A stretch of DNA of 64,000 nt from Egibacteraceae bacterium (GTDB taxonomy: Bacteria; Actinomycetota; Nitriliruptoria; Euzebyales; Egibacteraceae), in assembly GCA_030447925.1 (NCBI GenBank), contig JAUJNX010000004.1, positions 248,001 through 312,000 of the forward strand, in the 5' to 3' direction. The notes beneath the pieces are model-generated. The model was not told where the DNA came from and did no database searches. It was given only the letters and a program-made list of their open reading frames with translations. The position numbers were made by a program, and so were the translations under genes. Position 1 is the first letter of the stretch. Every line of letters begins with the position of its first letter. Below, in pieces: positions 1 through 7,978 of the stretch.

Positions 1-945
1 GTGGCGATCACCGACGCCCAGCAGGTGCTCGCCTTCGTCGGGCCGGGCCGCGACCACCACCTGCCCGGCCAGGCCCTGCGCACCGACGCGACCGCTCGCG
101 TCCTGGCCACCGCGCGCACGGCGGTGGTCCGCGAGCGCGCGGAGCTGGGCTGCCCGGAGCGCCTCTGCCCGCTGCGCACCGCCGTGATCGCCCCGCTGGC
201 GATCGACGCCCGCACGGTCGGCGCGCTGAAGGTCTACCGCACCGACGCCAGCACCCCCCGCCGCGAGACCGTCGAGGGGCTGGCCCGGATCCTGTCGCTG
301 CACCTGGAGCTCGCCGAGCTGGACCGCGAGCGCCAGTTGGCGGCCGACGCCCGCCTCTCCGCCCTGCGCGCCCAGATCAACCCGCACTTCCTGTTCAACA
401 CCCTGAACACGATCGCGTCGAAGTCGCGCACCGACCCGGAGGAGGCCCGCCGGCTGCTCCTGCGCCTGTCGGACTTCTTCCGCTACTCCATCCGCCAGGA
501 CGGCCACTTCGCCGACTTCGGGCAGGAGTACTTCTTCGTGCGCACCTACGTGTCGCTGGAGCAGGCGCGCTTCGGGGACCACCTGCGGGTGCGCTACGAC
601 GTCGACCCGCAGGTGCTGGGGGTGCAGGTGCCGGTGCTGGTCATCCAGCCGCTGGTCGAGAACGCGGTCAAGCACGGGCTGGCCGCCAAGGTCGGCGGCG
701 GGACGGTGACCCTGCGCGCCCGCGTCGACCCGCTCGCGCGCATGACCGCGGTGACCGTGCGCGACGACGGCGTGGGCATGGACGCCGCGACCCTGGCGCG
801 CGCCCGCGCCGGGGAGGGCGGGGGCGTGGGCCTGCGCAACATCGGCGAGCGCCTCGCCACCCTGTTCGGCGAGCGCTACGGCCTGGACGTGCGCTCCGCC
901 CCCGGCGCGGGGACCACCGTCGACCTGCGCCTGCCGCTGTCATGA
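1..945 (+). CDS. LytS/YpdA-type sensor histidine kinase, 5' end cut by window
   Basis: C-terminal part of a sensor kinase that phosphorylates a LytTR response regulator. A GAF-like region covers roughly residues 1-100. The His_kinase domain follows, with the phospho-acceptor motif QINPHFLFNTLN near residue 125. The HATPase domain has an N-box LVENAVKHGL near 220 and glycine boxes DDGVGMD and GVGLRNIGERL. LytS relatives usually carry membrane segments or a longer sensor region, and the frame is open at base 1, so the GTG there is probably an internal codon. It overlaps the response regulator gene by 4 bp (ATGA), which implies co-translation. The signal it senses is unknown. Confidence 0.9.
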   Translation: MAITDAQQVLAFVGPGRDHHLPGQALRTDATARVLATARTAVVRERAELGCPERLCPLRTAVIAPLAIDARTVGALKVYRTDASTPRRETVEGLARILSLHLELAELDRERQLAADARLSALRAQINPHFLFNTLNTIASKSRTDPEEARRLLLRLSDFFRYSIRQDGHFADFGQEYFFVRTYVSLEQARFGDHLRVRYDVDPQVLGVQVPVLVIQPLVENAVKHGLAAKVGGGTVTLRARVDPLARMTAVTVRDDGVGMDAATLARARAGEGGGVGLRNIGERLATLFGERYGLDVRSAPGAGTTVDLRLPLS

Positions 946-1685
946 GCCGGGCGCGCTGCCTGATCGTCGACGACGAGGCGCCCGCCCGCGAGGAGCTGCG
1001 CTTCCTGCTGCGCGGGTTCGACGACGTCCAGGTCGTCGGGGAGGCGACCGACGCCGAGGAGGCGCTGGTGCTGCTGCGCTCGATCCCCTACGACGTGGTG
1101 CTGCTGGACATCCGCATGCCCGGCGGGACCGGGCTGGAGGTCGCCGCGGCGCTGCGGACCCTGCCCCGCCCGCCGGCGGTGGTGTTCACCACCGCCTACC
1201 CCGACCACGCGGTCGCCGCCTTCGACCTGGCGGCCGCCGACTACCTGGTCAAGCCGTTCGACCGGGAGCGCCTGCGCCGCGCCCTCGACCGCGCGCTGGG
1301 CGACGGGCCCGACGAGGACGACCCGCGCCCCACGCCCCCGCCGCCGGTGCACGAACCGTTGCGCCGCATCCCCGTGCAGCTGGGGGACCGCACGGTGTTC
1401 GTCGACCAGGCCGACGTCGTCTACGCCAGCGCCGCCCGCGGCTACTCGTCGCTGAAGCTGGCCAGCGACCGCGTCCTGGTCAACGCGAGCCTCGCCGACC
1501 TCGAGCGGCGCCTGCCGCGCTTCTTCCGCGCGCACCGGTCGCACCTGGTCAACCTCGACCACGTCCGCGAGCTGGTGCCCGACTACCGCGGCAACCTCGT
1601 CCTGGTCATGGACGACCACCAGGCGAGCCGCATCGAGGTCAGCCGCCGCCAGGCCCGCGAGCTCCGCCGCCTCCTGCGCCTCTAG
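942..1685 (+). CDS. LytTR-family response regulator
   Basis: DNA-binding response regulator of 247 residues, partner of the preceding kinase. The N-terminal receiver domain has the acidic pair DDE near residue 10, the phospho-acceptor in VVLLDIRMPG near 50, the switch Thr in FTTAYPDH and the Lys in YLVKPF. A Pro/Asp-rich linker leads to a C-terminal LytTR domain from about residue 145, with the typical RAHRSHLVNLDHV and ending in SRRQARELRRLLRL. This family controls cell-envelope, carbon or virulence genes in other bacteria. Its targets here cannot be read from the window. Confidence 0.93.
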   Translation: MSRARCLIVDDEAPAREELRFLLRGFDDVQVVGEATDAEEALVLLRSIPYDVVLLDIRMPGGTGLEVAAALRTLPRPPAVVFTTAYPDHAVAAFDLAAADYLVKPFDRERLRRALDRALGDGPDEDDPRPTPPPPVHEPLRRIPVQLGDRTVFVDQADVVYASAARGYSSLKLASDRVLVNASLADLERRLPRFFRAHRSHLVNLDHVRELVPDYRGNLVLVMDDHQASRIEVSRRQARELRRLLRL

Positions 1686-1727
1686 CCAGCCGCCGGCGGC
1701 GTCCCGGCAGGCGCCGCCGGTACCCTG

Positions 1728-1757
1728 ATGGTCATCCGGGGTACGGGAGATGACCAT
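1728..1757. promoter_or_regulatory. Inverted repeat over antitoxin start (probable autoregulatory operator)
   Basis: Perfect 9-bp arms ATGGTCATC (1728-1736) and GATGACCAT (1749-1757) are separated by 12 bp. They enclose the ribosome-binding site and overlap the ATG of the antitoxin. Phd-family antitoxins normally bind palindromes at their own promoter, so this is the likely site for autorepression. Confidence 0.6.
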
Positions 1758-2016
1758 GGACGTGGGTGTCGCGGAGTTGAAGGCCCACCTGTCGGAGTAC
1801 CTCGACCGGGCTGCGCGGGGTGAGGTCATCCAGGTGACCGAGCGCGGTCGCGCGAAGGCCATCCTGGCCCCCCTCCCCGGGCACGTCCGCCTCGACCAGG
1901 GCATCGCGGACGGCTGGGTCACGCCGGGCGACGGCAGCGCCCCCCACCCCGCCCGTCGCCGCTTCCGCGCGACCACGTCGGTGCAATCGATGATGGACGA
2001 GGACCGGGGCGAGTGA
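1756..2016 (+). CDS. Phd/YefM-family antitoxin
   Basis: Antitoxin of about 86 residues that neutralises the PIN toxin encoded next and represses the operon. The N-terminus MDVGVAELKAHLSEYLDRA and the following RGEVIQVTERGRAKAILAP are classic Phd/YefM sequence. The C-terminal half is the variable toxin-binding tail. An in-frame ATG also lies at 1750. I prefer 1756 because the GGGAG ribosome-binding site (1745-1749) is then 6 bp away. The stop overlaps the toxin start by 4 bp (GTGA). Confidence 0.88.
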   Translation: MDVGVAELKAHLSEYLDRAARGEVIQVTERGRAKAILAPLPGHVRLDQGIADGWVTPGDGSAPHPARRRFRATTSVQSMMDEDRGE

Positions 2017-2417
2017 CGCTGTACCTGGACAGCAGCGCGCTGCTCCGGGTCTACCTGGCGGAACCCGACGCGGACCGCTTCGAGGAGCTCCTCCTCGCCG
2101 ACACGGAGTGGGCCTCGATCCGGGTGACGCAGGTCGAGGTGCGCCGGATCCTCGCGCGGCGGCTCGCCCCCGCGGATCGCGCACCTGCCGCCCAGCAGTT
2201 CGCAGCCGACTGGGCCAGGACCGCGGTGGTGGAGCTGGACCACACCACCTGCGCCCTCGCCGCCGACCTGGCGGAGGTCACCGGCGCGCGGTCCCTGGAC
2301 GCGCTCCACCTGGCCGCCGCGCAGCGCCTGGGCGGCGCGGCGCTCACCTTCGTCACCGCGGACCTCCGCCAGGCCCAGACGGCGCGCGCGCTGGGCCTGA
2401 CCGTCGCGGGCGCCTGA
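2013..2417 (+). CDS. VapC-type PIN-domain toxin
   Basis: PIN-domain ribonuclease toxin of 134 residues. The acidic catalytic residues are present: Asp in LYLDSSALL at the N-terminus, Glu in QVEVRR, Asp in ARSLDALHLA and Asp in FVTADLRQ. Length is normal for VapC. GTG start overlaps the antitoxin stop, so translation is coupled and the toxin depends on antitoxin translation. VapC toxins cleave tRNA or rRNA; the target here is not deducible. It is convergent with the small gene at 2443. Confidence 0.9.
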   Translation: MTLYLDSSALLRVYLAEPDADRFEELLLADTEWASIRVTQVEVRRILARRLAPADRAPAAQQFAADWARTAVVELDHTTCALAADLAEVTGARSLDALHLAAAQRLGGAALTFVTADLRQAQTARALGLTVAGA

Positions 2418-2442
2418 GCGGCGTCTCGCGGCCCCGGGGGGG

Positions 2443-2694
2443 TCAGTAGTCGTCCTGCTCCAGGACCAGGCCCTCGAGGTGGTCGCGGGCGGTGTCGCGG
2501 TCGTGGTCGCTGGCCTCGACGGCGTCGCGGCGCTCGCGGGCGACGCGCTGGACGTCGTCCGGGTCGATGCCCTCGTCGGCGAGGGCGCGCAGCTCCTCGT
2601 CGGACAGCTCGATCTCGGGCGCGTCGTCGCCCTTCGGGCGCGAGCGGCCGGCCTTGTCGGCGGGGACGGGAGCGGTGCGGCGTTCGCGGGTCAT
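2443..2694 (-). CDS. Small highly acidic protein downstream of mdh
   Basis: Charged protein of 83 residues with no membrane segment. A basic N-terminus (MTRERRTAPVPADKAGRSRP) is followed by an acidic helical stretch with LSDEELRALADEGIDPDDV and a C-terminus LEGLVLEQDDY. It starts 2 bp after the mdh stop, so it is co-transcribed with mdh. I do not recognise a family, and the low complexity means the gene call rests on position and codon bias. Confidence 0.6.
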   Translation of the reverse strand: MTRERRTAPVPADKAGRSRPKGDDAPEIELSDEELRALADEGIDPDDVQRVARERRDAVEASDHDRDTARDHLEGLVLEQDDY

Positions 2695-2696
2695 GG

Positions 2697-3626
2697 TCAC
2701 ACCAGGCTGTCGACGTCGGACTGCTTGGACCGCACGGCCTCGGCGGCCGCGCGCAGGGCATCCAGCTCGCCCGGCTCCAGGTCCAGCTCCTCGACGCGCA
2801 GCACGCCGCCACGGCCGAGGGCGGCCGGCACCCCGAGGTAGACGTCGCTGATGCCGTACTCGCCGGTCACCCACGCGCACACCGGCATCCGCGCGCCGCT
2901 GTCCTTGGCGACCGCCTCCGCCATCTTCGCGGCAGCCGACGAGGGCGCGTAGTACGCCGAGCCGGTCTTCAGCAGCGCGACGACCTCCGCCCCGCCGTTG
3001 CGGGTGGCGTCGACCAGCTGGTCGATGTCCTCCGCCGAGAGCACGTCGCGCAGCGGCTTGCCGTCGACGGTGGCCAGCGACGGCACCGGGACCATCGTCT
3101 CCCCGTGGGACCCCAGCGTGATGGCCTCCACGACCAGCGGGCTGACGCCAAGCTTCTCGGCGATCTTGTCCTCGAACCGCGCGGTGTCGAGCATCCCCGC
3201 CTGGCCCATGACCCGGGCCTGCGGGAAGCCGGACACCTTCTGGAACAGCGCGGTCATCTCGTCCAGCGGGTTGGAGACGACGATGACGACCGCGTCGGGC
3301 GCGTGCTCGGCGACCTGGCGCGCGACCCCGCCGACGATCTTGGCGTTGTCCTGCAGCAGGTCCATGCGGCTCATCCCCGGGGTGCGGGGCTTGCCGGCGG
3401 TGACGATGACGATGTCGCTGCCCGCGGTGTCGGCGTAGTCGTTGGTGCCGACGACGCGGGTCTCGTAGCGCTCGATCGGGCGGGACTGGTTCATGTCGAG
3501 GGCGAGGCCCTGGGGCAGCCCCTCGACGATGTCGGTCATCACGACCTCGTCCGCGTACCCGGCCTGGGCGATGCGCAGCGCGGTCGTCGACCCGTACTTG
3601 CCCGCACCCACGACGGTGATCTTCAA
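2697..3626 (-). CDS. mdh: Malate dehydrogenase (NAD, LDH-like type)
   Basis: Oxidises malate to oxaloacetate with NAD in the TCA cycle. 309 residues, normal for the lactate-dehydrogenase-like MDH group. The dinucleotide motif VVGAGKYG begins at residue 5. Asp in VVMTDIVEG near 32 favours NAD over NADP. Substrate Arg lies in KPRTPGMSRMDL near 82-90. NPLDEM precedes the catalytic His in GSHGETMVPVPS near 174. It leads the transcription unit with the small acidic gene downstream. In many actinobacteria mdh lies near purH; here about 33 kb of polysaccharide genes lie between them. Confidence 0.96.
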   Translation of the reverse strand: MKITVVGAGKYGSTTALRIAQAGYADEVVMTDIVEGLPQGLALDMNQSRPIERYETRVVGTNDYADTAGSDIVIVTAGKPRTPGMSRMDLLQDNAKIVGGVARQVAEHAPDAVVIVVSNPLDEMTALFQKVSGFPQARVMGQAGMLDTARFEDKIAEKLGVSPLVVEAITLGSHGETMVPVPSLATVDGKPLRDVLSAEDIDQLVDATRNGGAEVVALLKTGSAYYAPSSAAAKMAEAVAKDSGARMPVCAWVTGEYGISDVYLGVPAALGRGGVLRVEELDLEPGELDALRAAAEAVRSKQSDVDSLV

Positions 3627-3674
3627 CGCTCCGGCTCCTCCTGCACGGCCATCCGCGGCCCGCGGCGGTGCAGC

Positions 3675-5621
3675 CTACCCCGCCCGCGGGATCACCAGCG
3701 CGCGGGGATCGTCCCCTGTGGGCGACGTGTCCGGGCGCGGCGGGAGGGCCACCTCGACGAGGCCGGCGACGGTCAGCGCGGCGGTGCGCACCAGCGCCGG
3801 TGCGCGGCCGACCAGCACCGCGGGCACCGCCAGGGCCAGGCCGCCGACGACGATCGCCGCGGCGCCCACCAGCCAGACCGGCAGGGTGAGCAGGCGCAGG
3901 AGGACCCCGGGCAGGTCGCGGGCGCGGGCGGCGGCGACGCCGAGCAGGGCGCTGGCGAGGCCCAGGACCCCGAGCAGCGCGACGTCGCGCGGCGGCATGG
4001 CGCCCTCCGCCGCCGCGGCGTAGGGCGGGGGCAGCAGCCGCGGGACCAGGACGGCCGCCGGGACCACGCTCAGGGCCGCGAAGGCGGGCAGCAGCAGCGC
4101 CCGCGCCCACAGCCGGCGCCGGCGGGTGGCGCCGAGGCGGTCGCCCACCACGACCGCCCACGCCAGCGGCGGGACGACGGCCAGGAGCACCGGGGCGCCG
4201 GCGACGGCCACCGCCCCGACGTGCCCCGCGACCGTGCCGAGCGCCGCCAGCGCGAAGGCGTCGGGCCCCACGCCGAGGAAGCGCGCCACCAGGGGGGCGA
4301 ACGCCAGCAGCGTCGCGAGCCCGACCCACGGCAGGGCCGCCGGACCCCGCGCGGCGGGCGCCGGGCCATCGGGTTCGGCGGGCGGCGGCCAGGCGCGCAC
4401 CGCCCGCCCCGCCCCGCCCGGCCCCGCAGGCTCCGCCCGGTCCCCCCGCCCGCCCGCGTCCCATGCGCCCCCCGCGGCGTGGTCGCCCCCGCCACCCGGC
4501 GCGGGGCCGTCCTCCCAGGTGCCCCCGCTGCCGGGCGCCGCCCCGTCCCCCCGGACGCCCGTCGCCGCCCCGTCCCCCCGGACGCCCGTCGCGGCGAGGT
4601 CGCCCCCGGCGCCCGGCGCGGCGACGTCCTCCCAGGTGCCCGGCCCAGCCGTCCCGGTCCCCCCGGCCGCGTGGGCACCCCGCGCGCGCGGCCGGGCGCC
4701 CGGCGCCGCGCGCGGGTGGCCGGTGTCGGGCGGGCCCCAGCCGTCGTCGGGGGCGGCCGGGCCGGCCGCGAGGTCGCCGGTCCCGTCGCGCCAGGCGTCG
4801 CCCCAGGTGGGCAGCTCCGGCAGGGGGTCGGCGACCAGGCCCTGGCGCAGCACCGCCCGGCACGACAGCGGGCGCTGGGACGGGTGCGACGACAGCGCCT
4901 GGCGCACGCCCGGCGGCAGGTCGAACTCCCCGGGGTCGCGCAGGATCTCGGCCAGGGCCGACCCCCGCCGCCCGGTGGCCAGCGCGACGATCGTGGCGGC
5001 GAAGGAGTACACGTCCGCGGCCGGGGTCACGTCGCCGAGCATCACCTCCGGCGCGCAGAACAGCGGCGTGCCGATGCGCGTCAGCTGGCCGTCGTCCACG
5101 CCGCGCAGCGTCGAGGGGTCGACGAGGATGAGCCGCCCGTCGGTGTCCTCGACGATGTTGGCGGGCTTCACGTCGCGGTGGACCATGGGCACCCCGTCAG
5201 ACCAGTGCCCCGCGTGCAGCAGGTCCAGCGCCTCGGCCAGCGGCGCGAGCCGCTCGAGCACGTCGGGGTCGGCCGCGGCGGTGGCCAGGCTGGGGCCGTC
5301 GATGAAGTCCATCTCGACGAAGCCCCAGCCCTCCAGCTCGCGCTCGGCCTCGCCGCCGGCGCCGGGGTCGTCGCTCCAGCCCGAGAGCAGCCCGCTGCGG
5401 TGGACGCGCACGAGCGCGGGGTGGTCGATGCGCACGAGCAGGCGCCCGCGCACGACGGCCTCGCGGGGCGGGGCCAGGCAGTCCGGGCGCACCAGCTTCA
5501 GCGCGCGACGCCGGCCCCGGCGATCGCGCGCCTCCCAGACCTCGCCCTCGCCGCCGCGTCCCACCAGGGCGACGAGCCGCAGGCCCTCGACGACGTGCGG
5601 CCGCCCGGTCGACTGGACCAT
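3675..5621 (-). CDS. Membrane-anchored serine/threonine kinase with DPS in place of DFG
   Basis: Predicted kinase of 648 residues. An N-terminal kinase domain (about 1-270) has a glycine loop VGRGGEGEVWE, ATP-binding Lys in RRALKLV, and an intact catalytic loop MVHRDVKPANIV. The metal-binding DFG triplet reads DPS (LILVDPSTLRG), with Asp kept. The APE region is FCAPEVMLGDVTPAADVYSFA. A long Gly/Ala/Pro-rich linker carries near-identical GDxAATGVR blocks (about 335-365). The C-terminal third has about five hydrophobic segments. Activity is likely but unproven. An uninterrupted frame makes this the one intact kinase in the window. Confidence 0.85.
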   Translation of the reverse strand: MVQSTGRPHVVEGLRLVALVGRGGEGEVWEARDRRGRRRALKLVRPDCLAPPREAVVRGRLLVRIDHPALVRVHRSGLLSGWSDDPGAGGEAERELEGWGFVEMDFIDGPSLATAAADPDVLERLAPLAEALDLLHAGHWSDGVPMVHRDVKPANIVEDTDGRLILVDPSTLRGVDDGQLTRIGTPLFCAPEVMLGDVTPAADVYSFAATIVALATGRRGSALAEILRDPGEFDLPPGVRQALSSHPSQRPLSCRAVLRQGLVADPLPELPTWGDAWRDGTGDLAAGPAAPDDGWGPPDTGHPRAAPGARPRARGAHAAGGTGTAGPGTWEDVAAPGAGGDLAATGVRGDGAATGVRGDGAAPGSGGTWEDGPAPGGGGDHAAGGAWDAGGRGDRAEPAGPGGAGRAVRAWPPPAEPDGPAPAARGPAALPWVGLATLLAFAPLVARFLGVGPDAFALAALGTVAGHVGAVAVAGAPVLLAVVPPLAWAVVVGDRLGATRRRRLWARALLLPAFAALSVVPAAVLVPRLLPPPYAAAAEGAMPPRDVALLGVLGLASALLGVAAARARDLPGVLLRLLTLPVWLVGAAAIVVGGLALAVPAVLVGRAPALVRTAALTVAGLVEVALPPRPDTSPTGDDPRALVIPRAG

Positions 5622-5689
5622 CGCGGCCGAGTCTAGAGCCGCGCCCCGCCCGCCGGGCCGCTCCCGCCCGCGAAGCCCCGCGACGGCCC

Positions 5690-6142
5690 TTACTCGCCCC
5701 GGGCGGGGCGGGACTCGTGGCCGGGGCGGCCGTGGGTGCGGCGCCGCTCCTTCATCTCCGCCTCCAACAGGTGGCGGACGCCCTGCGTGCGCTGCTGGCG
5801 CAGGTCGTGCTCGACCCGGCGGAAGTCGGCGTAGTAGCCGTCGTCGAAGTCCTCCACGATCTGGAACGTCCAGCGGCCCGCGATCACGTTGCGGCCGACG
5901 ATCTCCTTGCGGATGCGCTCCGCGTCCTCGGCGAGACCCGCCGCCTCGAACGCCTCCGCGGCCTCGTCGAGCTGGAGGTCCGCGTGGCCCATGAGCTGGT
6001 GGAAGTCGTAGAGCCGGCCCCGCGCCCGCTCGATGGTCTCCAGCGCCTCGCCGAGCTTGCCGACGGCCTCGACCGTCGCGTCGTCGATGCCCTCCGGCCG
6101 CCGGTGGTCGTCCCCCGGCGGCATCGTGTCGCGTTCCGCCAT
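5690..6142 (-). CDS. Conserved actinobacterial protein of unknown function
   Basis: Soluble protein of 150 residues, predicted mostly helical. Highly patterned segments include TVEAVGKLGEALETIERARG, LYDFHQLMGHADLQLDEA, GRNVIAGRWTFQIVEDFDD and EMKERRRTHGRPGHE. I recall similar proteins of unknown function in many actinobacteria, but no Pfam name. No signal peptide or membrane segment. It stands alone between the kinase and the epimerase, with a 79-bp gap upstream. Confidence 0.8.
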   Translation of the reverse strand: MAERDTMPPGDDHRRPEGIDDATVEAVGKLGEALETIERARGRLYDFHQLMGHADLQLDEAAEAFEAAGLAEDAERIRKEIVGRNVIAGRWTFQIVEDFDDGYYADFRRVEHDLRQQRTQGVRHLLEAEMKERRRTHGRPGHESRPARGE

Positions 6143-6221
6143 GCCTGCCGCTCCTGTCGCTGTGCCCTGCGGCCCTTCCCCTCCCCGCGACAGGGCCCTG
6201 CTAATCGACGCTAAGCCCCGC

Positions 6222-7157
6222 TCAGCAGGACCGCTGCGCCTGGTGCCAGGCGAGCTGGGCGGCCAGGCCCTCGGCCAGGTCGGTGCGGGGGCGCCAGCCC
6301 AGCAGGTCGCGCGCGCGGTCGGTCGTGCCGCCCGTGGCGGCGACGTCGCCGGGCTGCTCGGGGAGGCGCTCGATGCGCAGGTCGCGGCCGACGAGGTCGG
6401 CGATCAGGTCGAGCAGGACGTTGACGCTGACGGCGCCGCCGCCGGCGACGTTCAGCACCGCGGCCGGCGGCAGGGGCGCGGTGGCGGCGGCCATGGTGGC
6501 CGCGACCACGTCGCCGACGTAGGTGACGTCGCGCACCTGCTCGCCGGTCCCGTACAGCGGCAGGGGCTTGTCGTCCAGCGCCGCCTCGCAGAAGCGGTGC
6601 AGGCCCATGTCGGGGCGCTGGCGCGGGCCGTAGACGCTGAAGTAGCGCAGCGCGACCGTGTCGACGCCGTGGTTCGCGGCGTACAGCCCGCACAGGTGCT
6701 CCCCGGCCAGCTTGGTGACCCCGTACGGCGAGTGCGGTGCCGGCAGGTCGTCCTCGGAGGTGGGGTAGCGCGGGGCCTGGCCGTACACCGACGAGCTGGA
6801 GGCGTAGACGATGCGCACGCCCTCGCGCTCCCTGACCGCCTCGAGCACGCGCTGGGTGGCCAGGACGTTGGCGTCCAGGTAGCGGGAGAACCCCGAGGAC
6901 CACGACGGCCGCACGCCGGGCTGGCCGGCCAGGTGGAAGACCACGTCGACGCCGTCGAGCAGCCCGTCGAGGTCGGCGACCGCCAGGTCGGCCGCCACGA
7001 CCGGGACGCCCGCCTGCGCGGCGTTGGCCCGCTTCACGGCGGGGTCGTAGGAGTCGGTGAACGCGTCGATGGCGCGCACGCGCGCACCCGCGGCGGCGAG
7101 CGCCTCGGTGAGGTGGCTGCCGATGAAGCCGGCGGCGCCGGTTACCAGTGCGTGCAT
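6222..7157 (-). CDS. NAD-dependent nucleotide-sugar epimerase (GalE-like)
   Basis: Extended short-chain dehydrogenase of 311 residues that probably makes a sugar nucleotide for the adjacent glycan island. The NAD-binding motif GAAGFIGSHL starts at residue 7. Catalytic Ser/Tyr/Lys lie in YASSSSVYG and SPYGVTKLAGE near 115-150. The SVYGPRQRPDMG segment near 170 is typical of UDP-glucose or UDP-glucuronate 4-epimerases. Its substrate cannot be fixed from sequence. A 4-epimerase acting on UDP-glucuronate would fit the pectate-lyase-like genes nearby. Confidence 0.88.
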   Translation of the reverse strand: MHALVTGAAGFIGSHLTEALAAAGARVRAIDAFTDSYDPAVKRANAAQAGVPVVAADLAVADLDGLLDGVDVVFHLAGQPGVRPSWSSGFSRYLDANVLATQRVLEAVREREGVRIVYASSSSVYGQAPRYPTSEDDLPAPHSPYGVTKLAGEHLCGLYAANHGVDTVALRYFSVYGPRQRPDMGLHRFCEAALDDKPLPLYGTGEQVRDVTYVGDVVAATMAAATAPLPPAAVLNVAGGGAVSVNVLLDLIADLVGRDLRIERLPEQPGDVAATGGTTDRARDLLGWRPRTDLAEGLAAQLAWHQAQRSC

Positions 7158-7316
7158 GCTCAGGGCTCCGTCCTCCTGGGTCCAGGGCTCGTGGGCCGGT
7201 GCAGCCTGCGACAGGCGAGGCGTGGGTCAATTTGTGAGCTTAGCGTTTTTGATGTGGACAGGGCAGCCCCTAGTATGTGGCCGTCCTATCAGACAAAAGC
7301 CACAAGAAGGAACGCC

Positions 7317-7865
7317 ATGAAGCGATGGAACAAGGGTGCCGCGCTCGCGCTGGCGCTCACGTCGGTACCGCTGGTCCTCGCCGCCGGACCCGCCCCGCAG
7401 CTCACCTGTGAGGGGTACCCGGCGACGATCGTCGGCACCGACGGCGACGACGAGATCGTCGGCACCGCCGGCGACGACGTCATCATCGGCCTGGACGGCC
7501 GCGACGACATCGCGGGCGGCGGCGGCGACGACGTGCTCTGCGGCAACGCCGGCGACGACGCGGTCCGCGGCAACGAGGGCGACGACGTCGTCTTCGGCGG
7601 CACCGGCGACGACGTCGTCCGCGGCCAGTTCGGCGACGACGACGTGGCCGGTCAGAACGGCGACGACCTCGTCTACGGCGGCCGCGGCGCGGACGTGGTG
7701 GACGGCGGCCTGGCCAACGACCGGGTGTACGGCGGCGGCGAGGACGACCTGGTGATCGGGGGCAACGCCACCGACCTGCTCGACGGTGGGCCCGACACCG
7801 ACACCTGCGCGGACGCCGACAGCTACGTGTCGTTCGTCGCCTGCGAGTCGGTCGTCACCGGCTAG
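7317..7865 (+). CDS. Secreted RTX-like calcium-binding repeat protein
   Basis: Exported protein of 182 residues. A Sec signal peptide (MKRWNKGAALALALTSVPLVLAA) is followed by about twelve RTX-like nonapeptides of the form GDDxxxGxxG from residue 45 to 160, for example GTAGDDVIIG and GGTGDDVVRG. Four Cys in the mature part may form disulfides. RTX repeats bind calcium as a beta-roll outside the cell. There is no enzymatic domain, so it may be a small matrix protein. Ribosome-binding site AGAAGG sits 6 bp before the ATG. The 5' region is unusually AT-rich for this genome. Confidence 0.85.
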   Translation: MKRWNKGAALALALTSVPLVLAAGPAPQLTCEGYPATIVGTDGDDEIVGTAGDDVIIGLDGRDDIAGGGGDDVLCGNAGDDAVRGNEGDDVVFGGTGDDVVRGQFGDDDVAGQNGDDLVYGGRGADVVDGGLANDRVYGGGEDDLVIGGNATDLLDGGPDTDTCADADSYVSFVACESVVTG

Positions 7866-7885
7866 CACGCGACCACGATCCGGCA

Positions 7886-7910
7886 GGGGGTGGGCCGACG
7901 GCCCACCCCC
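7886..7910 (+). terminator. Rho-independent-like terminator of the RTX-like gene
   Basis: An 11-bp perfect GC-rich stem (7886-7896 with 7900-7910) and a GAC loop lie 20 bp after the stop codon and are followed by a moderately T-rich stretch. Confidence 0.75.
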
Positions 7911-7931
7911 CGTTGCTGTCTGTTCTGAGAA

Positions 7932-7938
7932 GTACGTA
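7932..7938 (+). promoter_or_regulatory. GTACGT motif, copy 1
   Basis: GTACGTA lies 47 bp before the start of the first large glycosyltransferase gene. The same core occurs before four other island transcription units. The region after it also shares GGCTTT and GTCC with the stretch before the ABC permease gene. Factor unknown. Confidence 0.4.
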
Positions 7939-7978
7939 GGCTTACGCGGCTTTATCGGGTCCGACGTGGGGAGGTGGG

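Noticed and set aside
3105-5636. Long open frame (over 800 codons) antisense to mdh and the kinase gene
   Set aside because: Translation is His/Gln/Arg-rich with no domain; a by-product of extreme GC bias opposite real genes with clear motifs.
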